Shown piece by piece: positions 18,733 through 28,172 of a DNA stretch of 64,000 bases (position 1 is its first letter; every line of letters begins with the position of its first letter). The DNA lies in contig NZ_JAMQON010000005.1 of NCBI RefSeq assembly GCF_031624395.1, positions 1 to 64,000 of the forward strand. The letters run 5' to 3'. This DNA comes from Halomicroarcula saliterrae (lineage in GTDB: Archaea > Halobacteriota > Halobacteria > Halobacteriales > Haloarculaceae). The notes beneath the pieces are model-generated. The model searched no databases and was not told the origin of the DNA. It worked only from the letters and a program-made list of their open reading frames with translations. A program made the translations under genes and the position numbers.

Positions 18733-19809
18733 TTACGCCGGGGTGTCGTAGGTCGACCATGGTTCGGCCGGGAAGTCGTCCGCTTCCCTGCGTTCCTGGC
18801 GCAGTCTGTCCCACTTGTCGCCCTCGATGTTTCGCTTGACCTGTTCGGGGTCCTTGTCCATGAGACGGAGCGCGTTCCTGCCGAGAATCTTCTCCTTGAT
18901 CTCGTCGGTGAGTTCGGGGTAGTCCTCGCCAGCACGCATCTCCTCGGGAATCTGGAAGTCCCAGAAGGCGTCGATGGCCGCCTGCGGGTGGAGTGCGGTC
19001 GAGCCACCGGAGAAGACGATCCGGTCCGGGCCGGCCCAGTAGAGCATCTCGCCCAGCGAACGGGCGAATTTCTCGGGGCGGGAACAGGCCATGTGGATCG
19101 TGTTTTCGAGGTTCGCGTAGACGTTCTCGTGACTCGCCATCGCGAAGACGGTCTCTTCGAGGAACGAGAAGCCGGCGTGGATGACCTCGAAGTTGAGGTC
19201 GGGGAACGCGTTGGCGGCGTCCTCGACGTCGCCCATCCTGAAGTAGCGAACCGGTGCCGTCGCGAAGGGGATGAACTTGTGGATGCCGACCGATGTCACG
19301 TCGAGGTCCGCGGCCTTCTCGAGGACGGGGCGAACGGCGTCTTCGTTCAGCTGGAGCGAGAGGTCCTGACCGTTCTGGTACCGTGCCGGATACAGCTTGA
19401 TACCCTCGACGTTCTCCTCTTTGACGTAGTGTTCGACCTGCTCGACGGCGTCGTCTTCGAGCGGGTTAATGTCGACGTACATCGACACCCGGTCGGGGTT
19501 GCGCTCGCGGAGCTTGAAGCCCTTCTCGCGGGAGACCAGCCCGTCGTGGAAATAATCGTCGAGCGGCAGCGAGTGGTAGTTCGTGTAATCGACCTGGCTC
19601 TCGAGGAAGAGGAGCCGTTCGAGTTCCTCGACCGAGTGGTCACGGTAGAAAACCTCCTTGGGGTGGACGTACTCGTCGGGCATCAGCTGTTCCCCGAGCT
19701 CGTACGTTTCGTCGTCCCACCGCTCAGCGTGTGGATGCTTGCGGTTTTCCTCTGTGTGGTTGAAACAGTGAGACACTGAGTCAACGACTAATGCGTCACT
19801 CTCTAACAT
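18733..19809 (-). CDS. Amidohydrolase-superfamily TIM-barrel enzyme
   Basis: This 358-residue protein resembles the amidohydrolase-2 family (decarboxylases and hydrolases related to ACMSD). It has an N-terminal metal-binding-like region (DSVSHCFNHTEENRKHP), GIKLYPARY, the barrel motif VIHAGFSF and a late IVFSGGSTALHP strand. I chose the ATG at 19809. A TATA-like TTTATTAA sits at 19835-19842, 29 bases upstream, and the farther ATG at 19851 would lie upstream of it. It begins the operon with DUF59 and Usp. The substrate is unknown; the neighbours suggest a hydroxy- or keto-acid pathway. Confidence 0.82.
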   Translation of the reverse strand: MLESDALVVDSVSHCFNHTEENRKHPHAERWDDETYELGEQLMPDEYVHPKEVFYRDHSVEELERLLFLESQVDYTNYHSLPLDDYFHDGLVSREKGFKLRERNPDRVSMYVDINPLEDDAVEQVEHYVKEENVEGIKLYPARYQNGQDLSLQLNEDAVRPVLEKAADLDVTSVGIHKFIPFATAPVRYFRMGDVEDAANAFPDLNFEVIHAGFSFLEETVFAMASHENVYANLENTIHMACSRPEKFARSLGEMLYWAGPDRIVFSGGSTALHPQAAIDAFWDFQIPEEMRAGEDYPELTDEIKEKILGRNALRLMDKDPEQVKRNIEGDKWDRLRQERREADDFPAEPWSTYDTPA

Positions 19810-19950
19810 AGCATACGAGGATTTAGCAGAATAGTTAATAAACATTCGCATATGTTAGGCGCAATTGGTTAGTTAACCTTCACGACTGGTGTGTGATGAG
19901 TCACCGGACACAAAGATATTTGCGCGGGGCCGTCATGGGTCTGGCTGTCA

Positions 19951-21408
19951 ATGTCGAACAAAGCGCCTGCTGCGATTAGCGACCAGTACGAGCTGTGGAT
20001 CGACGGCGAAGAGCGGTCTGCCGGGACTGACGACCGGTTCACAGTGGTCGACCCGGCGACCGAAGACACCGTCGCGGATGTGGGAATGGCGAGCGGGGAC
20101 GACGTCGACCGGGCCGTGTCCGTCGCTCGCGACGCCTTCGAGTCCTGGCGGTCCCGGCCACCGAAAGAGCGTGTGCAGGTCCTGACAGCTATCGCGGCGG
20201 CCATCCGTGAGCAGTCGGAGTATCTGGCGACTGTCGAGACCATGGAGAACGGGAAACCCATCTCCAGCTCCCGCAGTCAGGTCGAACGCGCCGCCCGGCA
20301 CTTCGAGTACTACGCCGGTATTGCCGACAAAATCCAGGGCGAAAGCATCCCGCTCTCAGACGGGTACGTCGATTACACGATACGGGAGCCCCTCGGCGTC
20401 ACCGCACACATCGTGCCGTGGAACGTTCCGATATACCTCTTTGCGCGAAGCGTCGCCCCGGCGCTGGCGGCCGGAAACGCTGCCGTTGTAAAGCCGGCCG
20501 AACAGACGCCGATCGGCGCGCTCGAACTGGCTCGCGTCGCCACCGAGGCCGGCCTACCCGATGGCCTCCTGAACGTCGTCCCCGGATTCGGTGCTGAGGC
20601 GGGAGCCGCTCTGACGGGCCATCCCCACGTGAACGGTATCACGTTCACCGGTTCGGGCCCGACCGGCACCGCCGTCGCACAGAGCGCAGTCGAGAACGTG
20701 ACCGAGACCCATCTCGAACTCGGCGGGAAGAGCCCGAACGTGGTCTTCCCGGACGCGGAGTGGGAGGCGGCACTCGACGGGACGATAACCGCTATCATGA
20801 CCAACGCCGGGCAGGTCTGCTCTGCGGGGTCGCGACTGCTCGTCCACGAGGACATCCACGACGAGTTCCTCGACGACCTCGTCGACCGGGCCGCGGCTCT
20901 CGAACTCGGCCCCGGTATCGACGACTACGATATGGGCCCGCTCGTCTCGGCTGACCATCTGGAAAAGGTCCAGAACTACATCGACATCGGCCGCGAGGAG
21001 GTCGGCGACCCGGTCATCGGTGGTGGGCGACTCGACAGGGACGGCTACTTCGTCGAACCGACGATTTTCGACGGCGTGTCCCACGATACTCGCATCGCAC
21101 AGGAGGAAATCTTCGGGCCGGTGTTGACCGTCTCGACGTTCGCCGACGAGGACGAGGCGGTCGAACTCGCCGACGCCACCGACTACGGACTCGTCGCCGG
21201 GATATACACGTCGGACGTCGGACGGGCTCACCGCTTTGCCCGCGACGTGGACGCCGGGCAGGTGTATATCAACGAATACTACGCCGGGGGCAACGAGACG
21301 CCCTTCGGCGGGTACAAACAGAGCGGCATCGGCCGGGAGAACGGCGTGCAGGCCATCGACAACTACACGCAGATAAAGAACGTCTGTGCGAACATCGACC
21401 TCCGCTGA
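19951..21408 (+). CDS. NAD(P)-dependent aldehyde dehydrogenase
   Basis: This 485-residue ALDH-superfamily enzyme oxidises an aldehyde to its acid. Catalytic residues are in place: Cys290 (NAGQVCSAGSR), Glu257 (HLELGGKSPN), Asn158 (PWNVP) and Lys181 in the cofactor pocket. It resembles betaine-, lactaldehyde- and succinate-semialdehyde-type enzymes; the substrate is not decided by sequence. It lies divergently from the amidohydrolase and upstream of an SDR on the same strand, inside the catabolic cluster. Confidence 0.93.
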   Translation: MSNKAPAAISDQYELWIDGEERSAGTDDRFTVVDPATEDTVADVGMASGDDVDRAVSVARDAFESWRSRPPKERVQVLTAIAAAIREQSEYLATVETMENGKPISSSRSQVERAARHFEYYAGIADKIQGESIPLSDGYVDYTIREPLGVTAHIVPWNVPIYLFARSVAPALAAGNAAVVKPAEQTPIGALELARVATEAGLPDGLLNVVPGFGAEAGAALTGHPHVNGITFTGSGPTGTAVAQSAVENVTETHLELGGKSPNVVFPDAEWEAALDGTITAIMTNAGQVCSAGSRLLVHEDIHDEFLDDLVDRAAALELGPGIDDYDMGPLVSADHLEKVQNYIDIGREEVGDPVIGGGRLDRDGYFVEPTIFDGVSHDTRIAQEEIFGPVLTVSTFADEDEAVELADATDYGLVAGIYTSDVGRAHRFARDVDAGQVYINEYYAGGNETPFGGYKQSGIGRENGVQAIDNYTQIKNVCANIDLR

Positions 21409-21552
21409 CACTGCCGGCTGCCGTTCGCACCGATATTCGCCACCGCGAATTCCTTGGGTCTGTTACTGCCGGCAGTACGAGCCGGAGACCGACTTTTAGC
21501 GAGCGCCGTCCCTGAGGGAACGCTTATGTGGTGAGGCCGTACAACACAAGCC

Positions 21553-22308
21553 ATGGCAGGTAAACTCACAGACACAGCGACGGTTGTCACTGGCGGTTCG
21601 TCCGGGAACGGTCGCGCGATTGCTCGACTGTTCGCCGAGGAGGGTGCGAGCGTGACCGTCGCCGACATCAGAGCGGACCCGCGGATGGGCGGCGACCCGA
21701 CACACGAACTCATCACCGAGGCGGGCGGCGAGGCCCAGTTCGTCCAGTGTGACGTGACGGACATCGACGACCTCGGCCGCGCGGTCGACGCGACCGTCGA
21801 CGCCTACGGCTCGCTCGACGTGATGGTCAACAACGCCGGTGTGGACCGTCAGCTCCCCATCGAAGACGCAGACGAGGACGATTTCCGGTGGCTGATGGAC
21901 ATCAACCTCAAGGGCGTCTACTTCGGCTGTCAGGCCGCCATCGAGCAGATGTGTGCCCAAGGGGGCGGTGGGTCGATAATCAACATGTCGTCGATCGCCG
22001 GCATTCGCGGACTGGACAACTCCTCGCTGTACTGTACCTCGAAGGGCGGCGTGACGAATCTGACGCGCGAACTCGCCGTCGAACACGGGGCCAACGACAT
22101 CCGGGTCAACGCGCTCAACCCGGGGTTCATCGAGACGGCCATGACGATGGAAGACGGCGACACGGCCGGTGGGATTCTCGACCAGACGCCGCTGGGTCGT
22201 GCCGGCCAGCCGTCGGAAGTCGCTGACGCCGCGCTGTTCTTGGCGAGCGATGACTCCTCGTTCGTGACGGGTCACAACCTCGTCATGGACGGCGGGTTCA
22301 CTGCGTAA
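21553..22308 (+). CDS. Short-chain dehydrogenase/reductase
   Basis: This 251-residue classical SDR has TGGSSGNG (13-20) for the dinucleotide, an NNAG motif, catalytic Ser in NMSSIAG, YCTSKGG for the Tyr/Lys pair and a C-terminal VTGHNLVMDGGFTA. The Asp in VTVADIRADP after beta-2 suggests NAD preference. It may oxidise a sugar or hydroxy-acid in the pathway shared with the neighbouring aldehyde dehydrogenase. It is convergent with the ABC importer operon. Confidence 0.92.
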   Translation: MAGKLTDTATVVTGGSSGNGRAIARLFAEEGASVTVADIRADPRMGGDPTHELITEAGGEAQFVQCDVTDIDDLGRAVDATVDAYGSLDVMVNNAGVDRQLPIEDADEDDFRWLMDINLKGVYFGCQAAIEQMCAQGGGGSIINMSSIAGIRGLDNSSLYCTSKGGVTNLTRELAVEHGANDIRVNALNPGFIETAMTMEDGDTAGGILDQTPLGRAGQPSEVADAALFLASDDSSFVTGHNLVMDGGFTA

Positions 22309-22385
22309 GCGGAGACGTGCCACAGGCGTCTTGACAGTGACCCACTTCTGCGATACGTGCGTCGGGGAAACGGCTTCCGCGCGCC

Positions 22386-23387
22386 TTATTTGACCACGTC
22401 GATCTTCTCGCGGTCGATGGACAGCGCGACTGCGCTGACGACGACGAGCCCGAGGATGATCTCCTGGACGAACGGGTTGATAGACAGCAGGTTCATCCCG
22501 TTCTGGAGGACGGCGATGACCAGCACGCCGAGGATGGTCCGGTGTGGGCCACCCACGCCGCCGGTCAGTGCCGTCCCGCCCATGACGATGGCCGCGATAC
22601 TCGGCAACAGCAGCCCGCCCGCGATGTTCGGCGATGCGGACGAGATGCGGAGCGTCAGCAACACACCCGCGGTCCCACAGAGCAGCCCCGAGAGGACGAA
22701 CGGGTATATCTTGTACCGGTCGACCTTCGCCCCCGCGAGCTCGACGACGCGCTCGTTCTCACCGAGGGCGAAACAGTAGCGGCCGAACTTGGTTCGCCAG
22801 GCCAGGAACACCGTCCCGCCGTAGATGAGGAGCCCCCACATCACGAGGTTCGGCACACCGGGAATCCACGTCCCGGTCGCGATGTCCCGGATGGCCTGGT
22901 TGCGGAAGGTTATCGTCGACCCACCAGTCACGATGAGCGCGACTCCCATCAGTATCGACAGCGTTCCGAGCGTCACGAGGAACGAGGGGACTTTGAGCTT
23001 CGTGAAGACGATGCCGTTGACGAGTCCGGCGAGCATTCCGAAGACGATGGCGAGCGGTATCGCGAGCAGTCCCATCTGGTACTCCGAGATGAGGACCACC
23101 GTCAGCACGCCGGTCAACGTGACGATCGATTCGACCGAGAGGTCGATGCTTTGCTGGAGAATCGGAAAGGTCCCGGCGAGTGCGACCAACAGCAGGAAGG
23201 CGCTGTTCTTCGCGACGTTGTTTATGAGATTCTGGTACGTCAGAAACTCGCGGGTCCCTACCGCAAACAGCAGGGACAGCATCAGCAACATCGCGAACGG
23301 ACCGACGTCCGTTATCCAATCGTGTACTGTCCGTTGCTCGCGCTGTTTGGCGAGCCACTCCTGAATCGCGTTCGTACTGGTACTCAT
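22386..23387 (-). CDS. CUT2-type sugar ABC transporter permease
   Basis: This 333-residue membrane protein of the RbsC/AraH family has about nine hydrophobic helices. The conserved region GGTALTGGVGGPHRTILGVL followed by QNGMNLLSINPF is typical of the C-terminal half. It forms the homodimeric channel of a carbohydrate or nucleoside-type importer with the double ATPase encoded directly before it; the start ATG at 23387 abuts the ATPase stop. The substrate is unknown. Confidence 0.9.
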   Translation of the reverse strand: MSTSTNAIQEWLAKQREQRTVHDWITDVGPFAMLLMLSLLFAVGTREFLTYQNLINNVAKNSAFLLLVALAGTFPILQQSIDLSVESIVTLTGVLTVVLISEYQMGLLAIPLAIVFGMLAGLVNGIVFTKLKVPSFLVTLGTLSILMGVALIVTGGSTITFRNQAIRDIATGTWIPGVPNLVMWGLLIYGGTVFLAWRTKFGRYCFALGENERVVELAGAKVDRYKIYPFVLSGLLCGTAGVLLTLRISSASPNIAGGLLLPSIAAIVMGGTALTGGVGGPHRTILGVLVIAVLQNGMNLLSINPFVQEIILGLVVVSAVALSIDREKIDVVK

Positions 23388-24944
23388 TCAAATCATCTCC
23401 TGAATCAGCTCTTCTTCGGTCGGTTTCGCACCGATGGATGCGTCGAACGGCTCACCGGCGAACTGCCCGTTGTTCATCACGGCGATACGGTTCGACATAC
23501 CGATGACCTCCGGGAGTTCGTCGCCGATGAACACGAGCGAGACGCCCTTGTCGGTCAGTTCACGACAGAGCCGGTACACCTCTTCTTTCGCGCCGACGTC
23601 GATACCGCGTGTCACGTTGTCCATCACGAGAATCGGCGTGTCCTGGGCGAGCCAGCGAGCGATGACTACCTTCTGCTGATTCCCCCCGCTCAGCCCGTGG
23701 ACGAGGGCCTCCGGGCCGGGCGTCTTGATGTTGAGTTCCTCGATGGCTTCGTCCGTCGCCGCGGCCTCGCTGTCGAGGTCCAACAGCGGGAGTTTGCCGT
23801 TCATCGTGCGGATCATCGCGAGTGAGGTGTTCGTGAGCACGGACTGGTACAGCAGCAGTCCCTCGGATTTCCGGTCTTTCGGGATGTACCCGACACCGGC
23901 GTCGACCATGTCCGCGATCGACGGTGACTCGACCGTCTCGCCGTTGACAGCGACCGTCCCGTCCTCCGGCGTGATATCACCGGCGAGGATGCGGCCGAGC
24001 CGCTCCTTCCCGGAGCCCTCGACACCGACGATGCCGAAGATTTCCCCTTCGCGGACGGACAACGAGAGCGGGCCGAGCGCCTCGGTTTCCAGGTTCTCGA
24101 CGGCGAGTGTCTCCGAACCCAGTTGCGTCTCCGTCAGCTGCTGGGGAACGCGGTAGTACTCGTCGGCGGCCTCGCGACCGACCATGCTCTGCTGGAGGCT
24201 GTCGGGTGTCGCCGCCGTCGCGGTGGTCTCGTCGACGAGTTCGCCGTCTTTGAGGACGTAGATGCGGTCTGATACGTGCAGTACTTCGTCGAGTTCGTGC
24301 GAGACGAACACGAACGTCGCCCGGTCCCGGAGGTCGTCTATCAACTCGAACAGGATTTCGCGCCCCGCTTCCTCCAGTGCCGCCGTGGGCTCGTCCAGCA
24401 GGATGACGGGATTCGCTGACTTCTGTGAGACGTGGAACGACTTGGCGATCTCTAGCATCTGGCGCTCGTTGAACGAGTAGTCCTGCACGAACGCGTCGAC
24501 GTCGATGTCGATGCCCAGGTCGTCGACGAACGCCTGGGCATCCTCGCGCATCTCGTCGCGACTGAGGACACCGAACCGTTCCTCCTCGCGACCGAGATAG
24601 AGGTTCTCGTACCCGCGGAAGTTCGTGATGACGTCCTGTTCCTGCCTGACGAGCGAGACGCCGTAGTCTGCCGCCTCCCGCGGACTGGAGAACTCGACTG
24701 CTTCCCCGTCGACGGCCAGTTGTCCCTCGTCCGCCGAGAGGACGCCGGTGAGTATGTTCAGCAACGTGCTCTTGCCCGCGCCGTTTTCACCGACCAGCCC
24801 GACGACCTCGCCGCGGTTAATTTCGAGTGAAACGTCCGAGAGCGCCTGGACGTGGCGGAACGATTTCGAGATGCCGTCGACGCGGAGGCTCGTCTCCGCA
24901 GTGTCGGCCGTCACTTCCGGTGCGACACTGTCACTCATACTCAC
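23388..24944 (-). CDS. CUT2-type ABC transporter double ATPase
   Basis: This 518-residue protein has two ABC domains in tandem, as in RbsA/MglA. Domain 1 has Walker A GENGAGKST, a non-canonical signature (FNERQMLEIAKSF) and VILLDEPTAALE. Domain 2 has a degenerate Walker A (GVEGSGKER) but a canonical signature LSGGNQQKVVIARWL and VMDNVTRGID. This asymmetry is normal for the family. It powers import with the permease and binding protein flanking it. Confidence 0.93.
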   Translation of the reverse strand: MSMSDSVAPEVTADTAETSLRVDGISKSFRHVQALSDVSLEINRGEVVGLVGENGAGKSTLLNILTGVLSADEGQLAVDGEAVEFSSPREAADYGVSLVRQEQDVITNFRGYENLYLGREEERFGVLSRDEMREDAQAFVDDLGIDIDVDAFVQDYSFNERQMLEIAKSFHVSQKSANPVILLDEPTAALEEAGREILFELIDDLRDRATFVFVSHELDEVLHVSDRIYVLKDGELVDETTATAATPDSLQQSMVGREAADEYYRVPQQLTETQLGSETLAVENLETEALGPLSLSVREGEIFGIVGVEGSGKERLGRILAGDITPEDGTVAVNGETVESPSIADMVDAGVGYIPKDRKSEGLLLYQSVLTNTSLAMIRTMNGKLPLLDLDSEAAATDEAIEELNIKTPGPEALVHGLSGGNQQKVVIARWLAQDTPILVMDNVTRGIDVGAKEEVYRLCRELTDKGVSLVFIGDELPEVIGMSNRIAVMNNGQFAGEPFDASIGAKPTEEELIQEMI

Positions 24945-24991
24945 ACCTCTCTAGACGGATGTCTGGTGGACGTTCGTGCATCGTGTTTCTG

Positions 24992-26275
24992 TTACTGCCT
25001 CAGCGGATTGTTGTTGAAGCGGTCCTGATACAGCTGGGTAATCTCTTCCTGTGCGCTGCTGTCCGTGTAGGCACTGTTGAGCGAGTAGCCGTCCGGTTTC
25101 TCGGAGTCCTGCCAGTCGAGAACCTCCTCCATGTCCGCGAGGTTCATCGGCTGCATGTCGATCTGTGGGTCCCAGCTGTCCTCGCCGGATTCGGCGACGG
25201 ACATCTTCGCCCAGTCGTACGGCGTCTCGCCCGCGAATATCGCTTCGTTGTACGCAGCGGCATCGACGACGGGCAGTCGATCGACCGTGTCCCGCCACTC
25301 GTCGGGGTCCTTGACACAGACCGGCGCGTTGAACGACATCATCCGTTCGGCCGGCTGTAGGGTGTGTCCGTTGAGGAAGTCGTGGCACTTCACGAGCGAC
25401 CAACCGCCCTGCCACGGCCCCATCCCGGAGACCGAGGCGGTGATGTTCCCCGCGTCGATCTCGGCGAGCCCGGGTTCGCTGGCGTCGATACCGACCGTCG
25501 GAACGTCGATGTTGTTCTCCTGAAGGATGGTGTTGCCGCCGATGGCGACGGCGTCGTTCTGGCCGAAAAAGCCCTGGATGTCGTCGCCGTACTGCGAGAC
25601 CTTGTCGGCCATCGCGTCACGGGCATCGGACCGGATGAAGTTCCCCTGTAGCCGGTCACCGAGCATCTCGATGTCCGGGTACTCTTCGAGCGCCAGGTCG
25701 ACGCCTTTGTTCCGACCGATGTTGGGGGCTGTGCCGCGATTGCCCTCGATGTGAACGAAGCCGCCCTCCCCGCCCATGGCCTCGAAGAGGATCTTCGCCG
25801 CCGAGTAGGCGTGGTTGACGAAGTGGGGGGCGAAGAACTGGACGTACTCGTCGCCGGCGTCCTGCGGTGTGTACCAGTCCGCGATGGTCACGGCCAGAAT
25901 GGTCGGGACCCCTGCTTCGACACAGGTCTCGGCCAACGAAATCGCCGCCGCGTTCGTGTAGGTCTGGCCGACGATCGTATCCGTGTTGTTGGAGATCGCC
26001 GTGTCGAACTGTTCCTGCTGGGTCGTGACGTTCCCGTCGTTGGTCTGGACGTTCGTACTGTACCCCAGTGCTTCTGCGGCCTCTAAATACCCCTTCTGCC
26101 ACGACAGCCAGTAGGAGTTCTGCAGGTTCGCGATCGATCCCATCGACGACAGCGAGTCACTACTCGCCTCTCCCTGGAGACAGCCAGCGAGACCTGTGAG
26201 GCCCGCGGCCGCCCCGGCTCCAGCCGTGCCCTTCATGAACTGACGCCTGGACGGGGTACTGGTATTCCTTGTCAT
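24992..26275 (-). CDS. Substrate-binding lipoprotein of the CUT2-type importer
   Basis: This 427-residue lipoprotein has a twin-arginine signal (SRRQFMKG), a hydrophobic Ala/Gly stretch and a lipobox LTGLAGC. It should be exported folded and lipid-anchored outside the membrane. The mature part has a periplasmic-binding-protein type 1 (RbsB-like) fold, with GQTYTNAAAISLAETCVEAG, GFFGQNDAVAIGG and VPTVGIDASEPGLAEI. I chose the ATG at 26275; an ATATATATAA box lies at 26307-26316. It is the first gene of the importer operon. Ligand class: sugar, polyol or nucleoside-like, not resolvable further. Confidence 0.92.
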   Translation of the reverse strand: MTRNTSTPSRRQFMKGTAGAGAAAGLTGLAGCLQGEASSDSLSSMGSIANLQNSYWLSWQKGYLEAAEALGYSTNVQTNDGNVTTQQEQFDTAISNNTDTIVGQTYTNAAAISLAETCVEAGVPTILAVTIADWYTPQDAGDEYVQFFAPHFVNHAYSAAKILFEAMGGEGGFVHIEGNRGTAPNIGRNKGVDLALEEYPDIEMLGDRLQGNFIRSDARDAMADKVSQYGDDIQGFFGQNDAVAIGGNTILQENNIDVPTVGIDASEPGLAEIDAGNITASVSGMGPWQGGWSLVKCHDFLNGHTLQPAERMMSFNAPVCVKDPDEWRDTVDRLPVVDAAAYNEAIFAGETPYDWAKMSVAESGEDSWDPQIDMQPMNLADMEEVLDWQDSEKPDGYSLNSAYTDSSAQEEITQLYQDRFNNNPLRQ

Positions 26276-26421
26276 GCGAATGCAATTCAACCCTACTGTT
26301 TAACCCATATATATAACTACTGATACTCCTAAGAACTTTGCAATATTGACCGGGAGTCCTGCTGGTCAAGCCAGCAGAAACGCGCCTGTTCTGTCTCGCC
26401 GCTCGGCAGCTCGTGGCGGAT

Positions 26422-27198
26422 TTAGTACATTACTTTGCCAGCTGAGACGTTGATGTCCTGGCCCGTGATGCGGGTCGCCTGTTCGGAACAGAGGAAGGCG
26501 ACGAGGTCAGCGACGTCCTCACGCTGGACGAGTTCACCGCGGGGGCTTTCCGCTTCAACCTCGCTTCGTACCTGTTCGTACGTCTGCTCAGAGGCCTCGG
26601 CCTGCTTCTCGAAGACTCGTCTGATGCGTGGCCCGTCAACTGAACCCGGGCAGACGGCGTTGACGTTGATATCGTGGGAACCGACTTCCGCCGCGAGCGT
26701 TCGAGTGAGTCCGATCAGCCCCAGTTTACTGGTCGCGTACGGCGTTCGGTTGACGAGCGGGCGCTTACCGGTGACAGAGGCGATGTTGACGATGCGACCG
26801 TAGCCCACGTCCTTCATATGGGGCAGGAGGGCGCGACACATCGCGAACGGTCCCGTTAGATTGACCGCCATGGTCTGTTCCCACTCGTCGGTGTCGACGT
26901 CCTCACAGGGCGCAGTCGGCCCAGCGATACCGGCGTTGTTGACCAGTACCTCGATGGAGCCGGCGACGTCGATGGCCTCCTCGATGCTCGATTCGACGCT
27001 TTCGATATCGCCGAGGTCGGTATGCAGCGGTCGGCCGGTCTGTCCCTCCGCCTCGATCAGGTCTACCGTCTCCTCCATCGCCGCTTCGTCGATATCCGCG
27101 AGGACGACGTCGAAGCCGTGGGCAGCGAGTTCGACACTGATCGCCTGACCGATTCCGCGACCACCGCCCGTTACAATCGCAGTGCTATCATGCGTCAC
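26422..27198 (-). CDS. Short-chain dehydrogenase/reductase, GTG start
   Basis: This 258-residue SDR has TGGGRGIG for NAD(P), Asp in VVLADID (NAD preference), NNAG, IVNIASVTGK and YATSKLG for catalysis. I prefer the GTG at 27198. A TTTATTAT TATA box at 27222-27229 overlaps the ATG pair at 27219-27222, so these ATGs would not be inside the mRNA. The family includes 2,5-didehydrogluconate, ribitol and 3-oxoacyl reductases. Divergence from the BKACE gene suggests it makes the beta-keto acid that BKACE cleaves. Confidence 0.88.
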   Translation of the reverse strand: MTHDSTAIVTGGGRGIGQAISVELAAHGFDVVLADIDEAAMEETVDLIEAEGQTGRPLHTDLGDIESVESSIEEAIDVAGSIEVLVNNAGIAGPTAPCEDVDTDEWEQTMAVNLTGPFAMCRALLPHMKDVGYGRIVNIASVTGKRPLVNRTPYATSKLGLIGLTRTLAAEVGSHDINVNAVCPGSVDGPRIRRVFEKQAEASEQTYEQVRSEVEAESPRGELVQREDVADLVAFLCSEQATRITGQDINVSAGKVMY

Positions 27199-27221
27199 GT
27201 ACTCACGACCTACGTTCATCA

Positions 27222-27294
27222 TAATAAATCTAGTGAGTTACCGGGTCCGCCATCGACCGTCCCGCCCTCCACTGTGGCACGAATGTTTAAATAA
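27222..27294. promoter_or_regulatory. Divergent promoters for SDR and BKACE genes
   Basis: A minus-strand TTTATTAT at 27222-27229 serves the SDR, and a plus-strand TTTAAATAA at 27286-27294 serves the BKACE gene, 28 bases before its ATG. Both spacings fit leaderless haloarchaeal transcripts. The about 55 bases between the boxes would be the place for IclR binding, but I see no clear palindrome. Confidence 0.55.
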
Positions 27295-27317
27295 CAGTCA
27301 ACGTATTCTGGAGGCGT

Positions 27318-28172
27318 ATGGCATACAGTGGCTACGAGGACTACTTCTCGAAGAACGTAATCATCAGTGTGGCAACTACCGGCGGGCACCACGGGAAAGA
27401 GGCCAATCCGAATCTGCCGACACAACCCGCGGAAGTCGCCGAAGATATCAAGGCCTGCGAGGAAGCCGGCGCGTCGATGGTTCACCTCCACGCCAGAGAC
27501 GAGGACGGCGAGAACACGAAATCCGTCGCTCGCTATCAGCAACTGCGTGACGAAATCGAGGCGGTCTGTGACGACATCATCGTCAATTTCACGACCGGTG
27601 GCGGTGGTATCTACTCGCGCGAGAAACGGATCGCTCCCATCTTAGAGACTGACCCGCGGCCGGAGGTGGCGACCGTCGACCTCGGGCCGATAAACTTCGG
27701 CCAGACACGGACGGCCGTCAATACCAGAGAACAGAACGAGGAGTACGCCGAACGGATGCGGGCGGCCGGCGTCAAACCGGAACTCGAACTGTTCAACCCC
27801 GGTCACATTCCAGAGGCCGAGCACCTGATAGAGGAGGGGCTGCTGGCGGAACCCTACTGGGCGACGGTCATTTTCGGCATGCAAAACGGGATGCCCGCCA
27901 GTCCGCACAATCTCGTTACGTTCGTCGAGAACCTCCCCGACCCCGTGGAGTGGCAGTGTCTGGCTGTCGGCAAACACCAGGTGCCACTGACCACGATGGC
28001 GATGACGATGGGTGGACACGTTCGGGTCGGGATGGAGGACAACGTCTACTACCGGAAAGGTGAACTCGCCGAGAGCAACGCACAACTGGTCCGTCGGACC
28101 GCCCGCATCGCTGACGAACTCGAACGCCCAGTCGCCACCCCGGCCGAGGCCCGTGCGATGCTCGATATCTGA
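27318..28172 (+). CDS. Beta-keto acid cleavage enzyme (BKACE, DUF849)
   Basis: This 284-residue TIM barrel of the BKACE family uses zinc to cleave a beta-keto acid with acetyl-CoA, giving acetoacetate and a new acyl-CoA. The zinc ligands are visible: His56 and His58 in MVHLHARD and probably Glu240 in VRVGMEDN. Other conserved parts are the ISVATTGGHHGKEANPNLPT start and VKPELELFNPGH. The side-chain specificity (aminohexanoate, carnitine-type or other) is not evident. It is transcribed from its own promoter between an SDR and an IclR regulator, which supports an inducible catabolic role. Confidence 0.92.
   Translation: MAYSGYEDYFSKNVIISVATTGGHHGKEANPNLPTQPAEVAEDIKACEEAGASMVHLHARDEDGENTKSVARYQQLRDEIEAVCDDIIVNFTTGGGGIYSREKRIAPILETDPRPEVATVDLGPINFGQTRTAVNTREQNEEYAERMRAAGVKPELELFNPGHIPEAEHLIEEGLLAEPYWATVIFGMQNGMPASPHNLVTFVENLPDPVEWQCLAVGKHQVPLTTMAMTMGGHVRVGMEDNVYYRKGELAESNAQLVRRTARIADELERPVATPAEARAMLDI

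Noticed and set aside
18607-19779. Plus-strand open frame of 390 codons
   Set aside because: Antisense to the amidohydrolase; Val/Glu/Arg-rich shadow composition without motifs.
22542-23825. Long plus-strand open frame of 427 codons
   Set aside because: It lies opposite the ABC permease and ATPase genes and its translation is Arg/Glu/His repetitive without domains. It is a shadow of high-GC codon bias.
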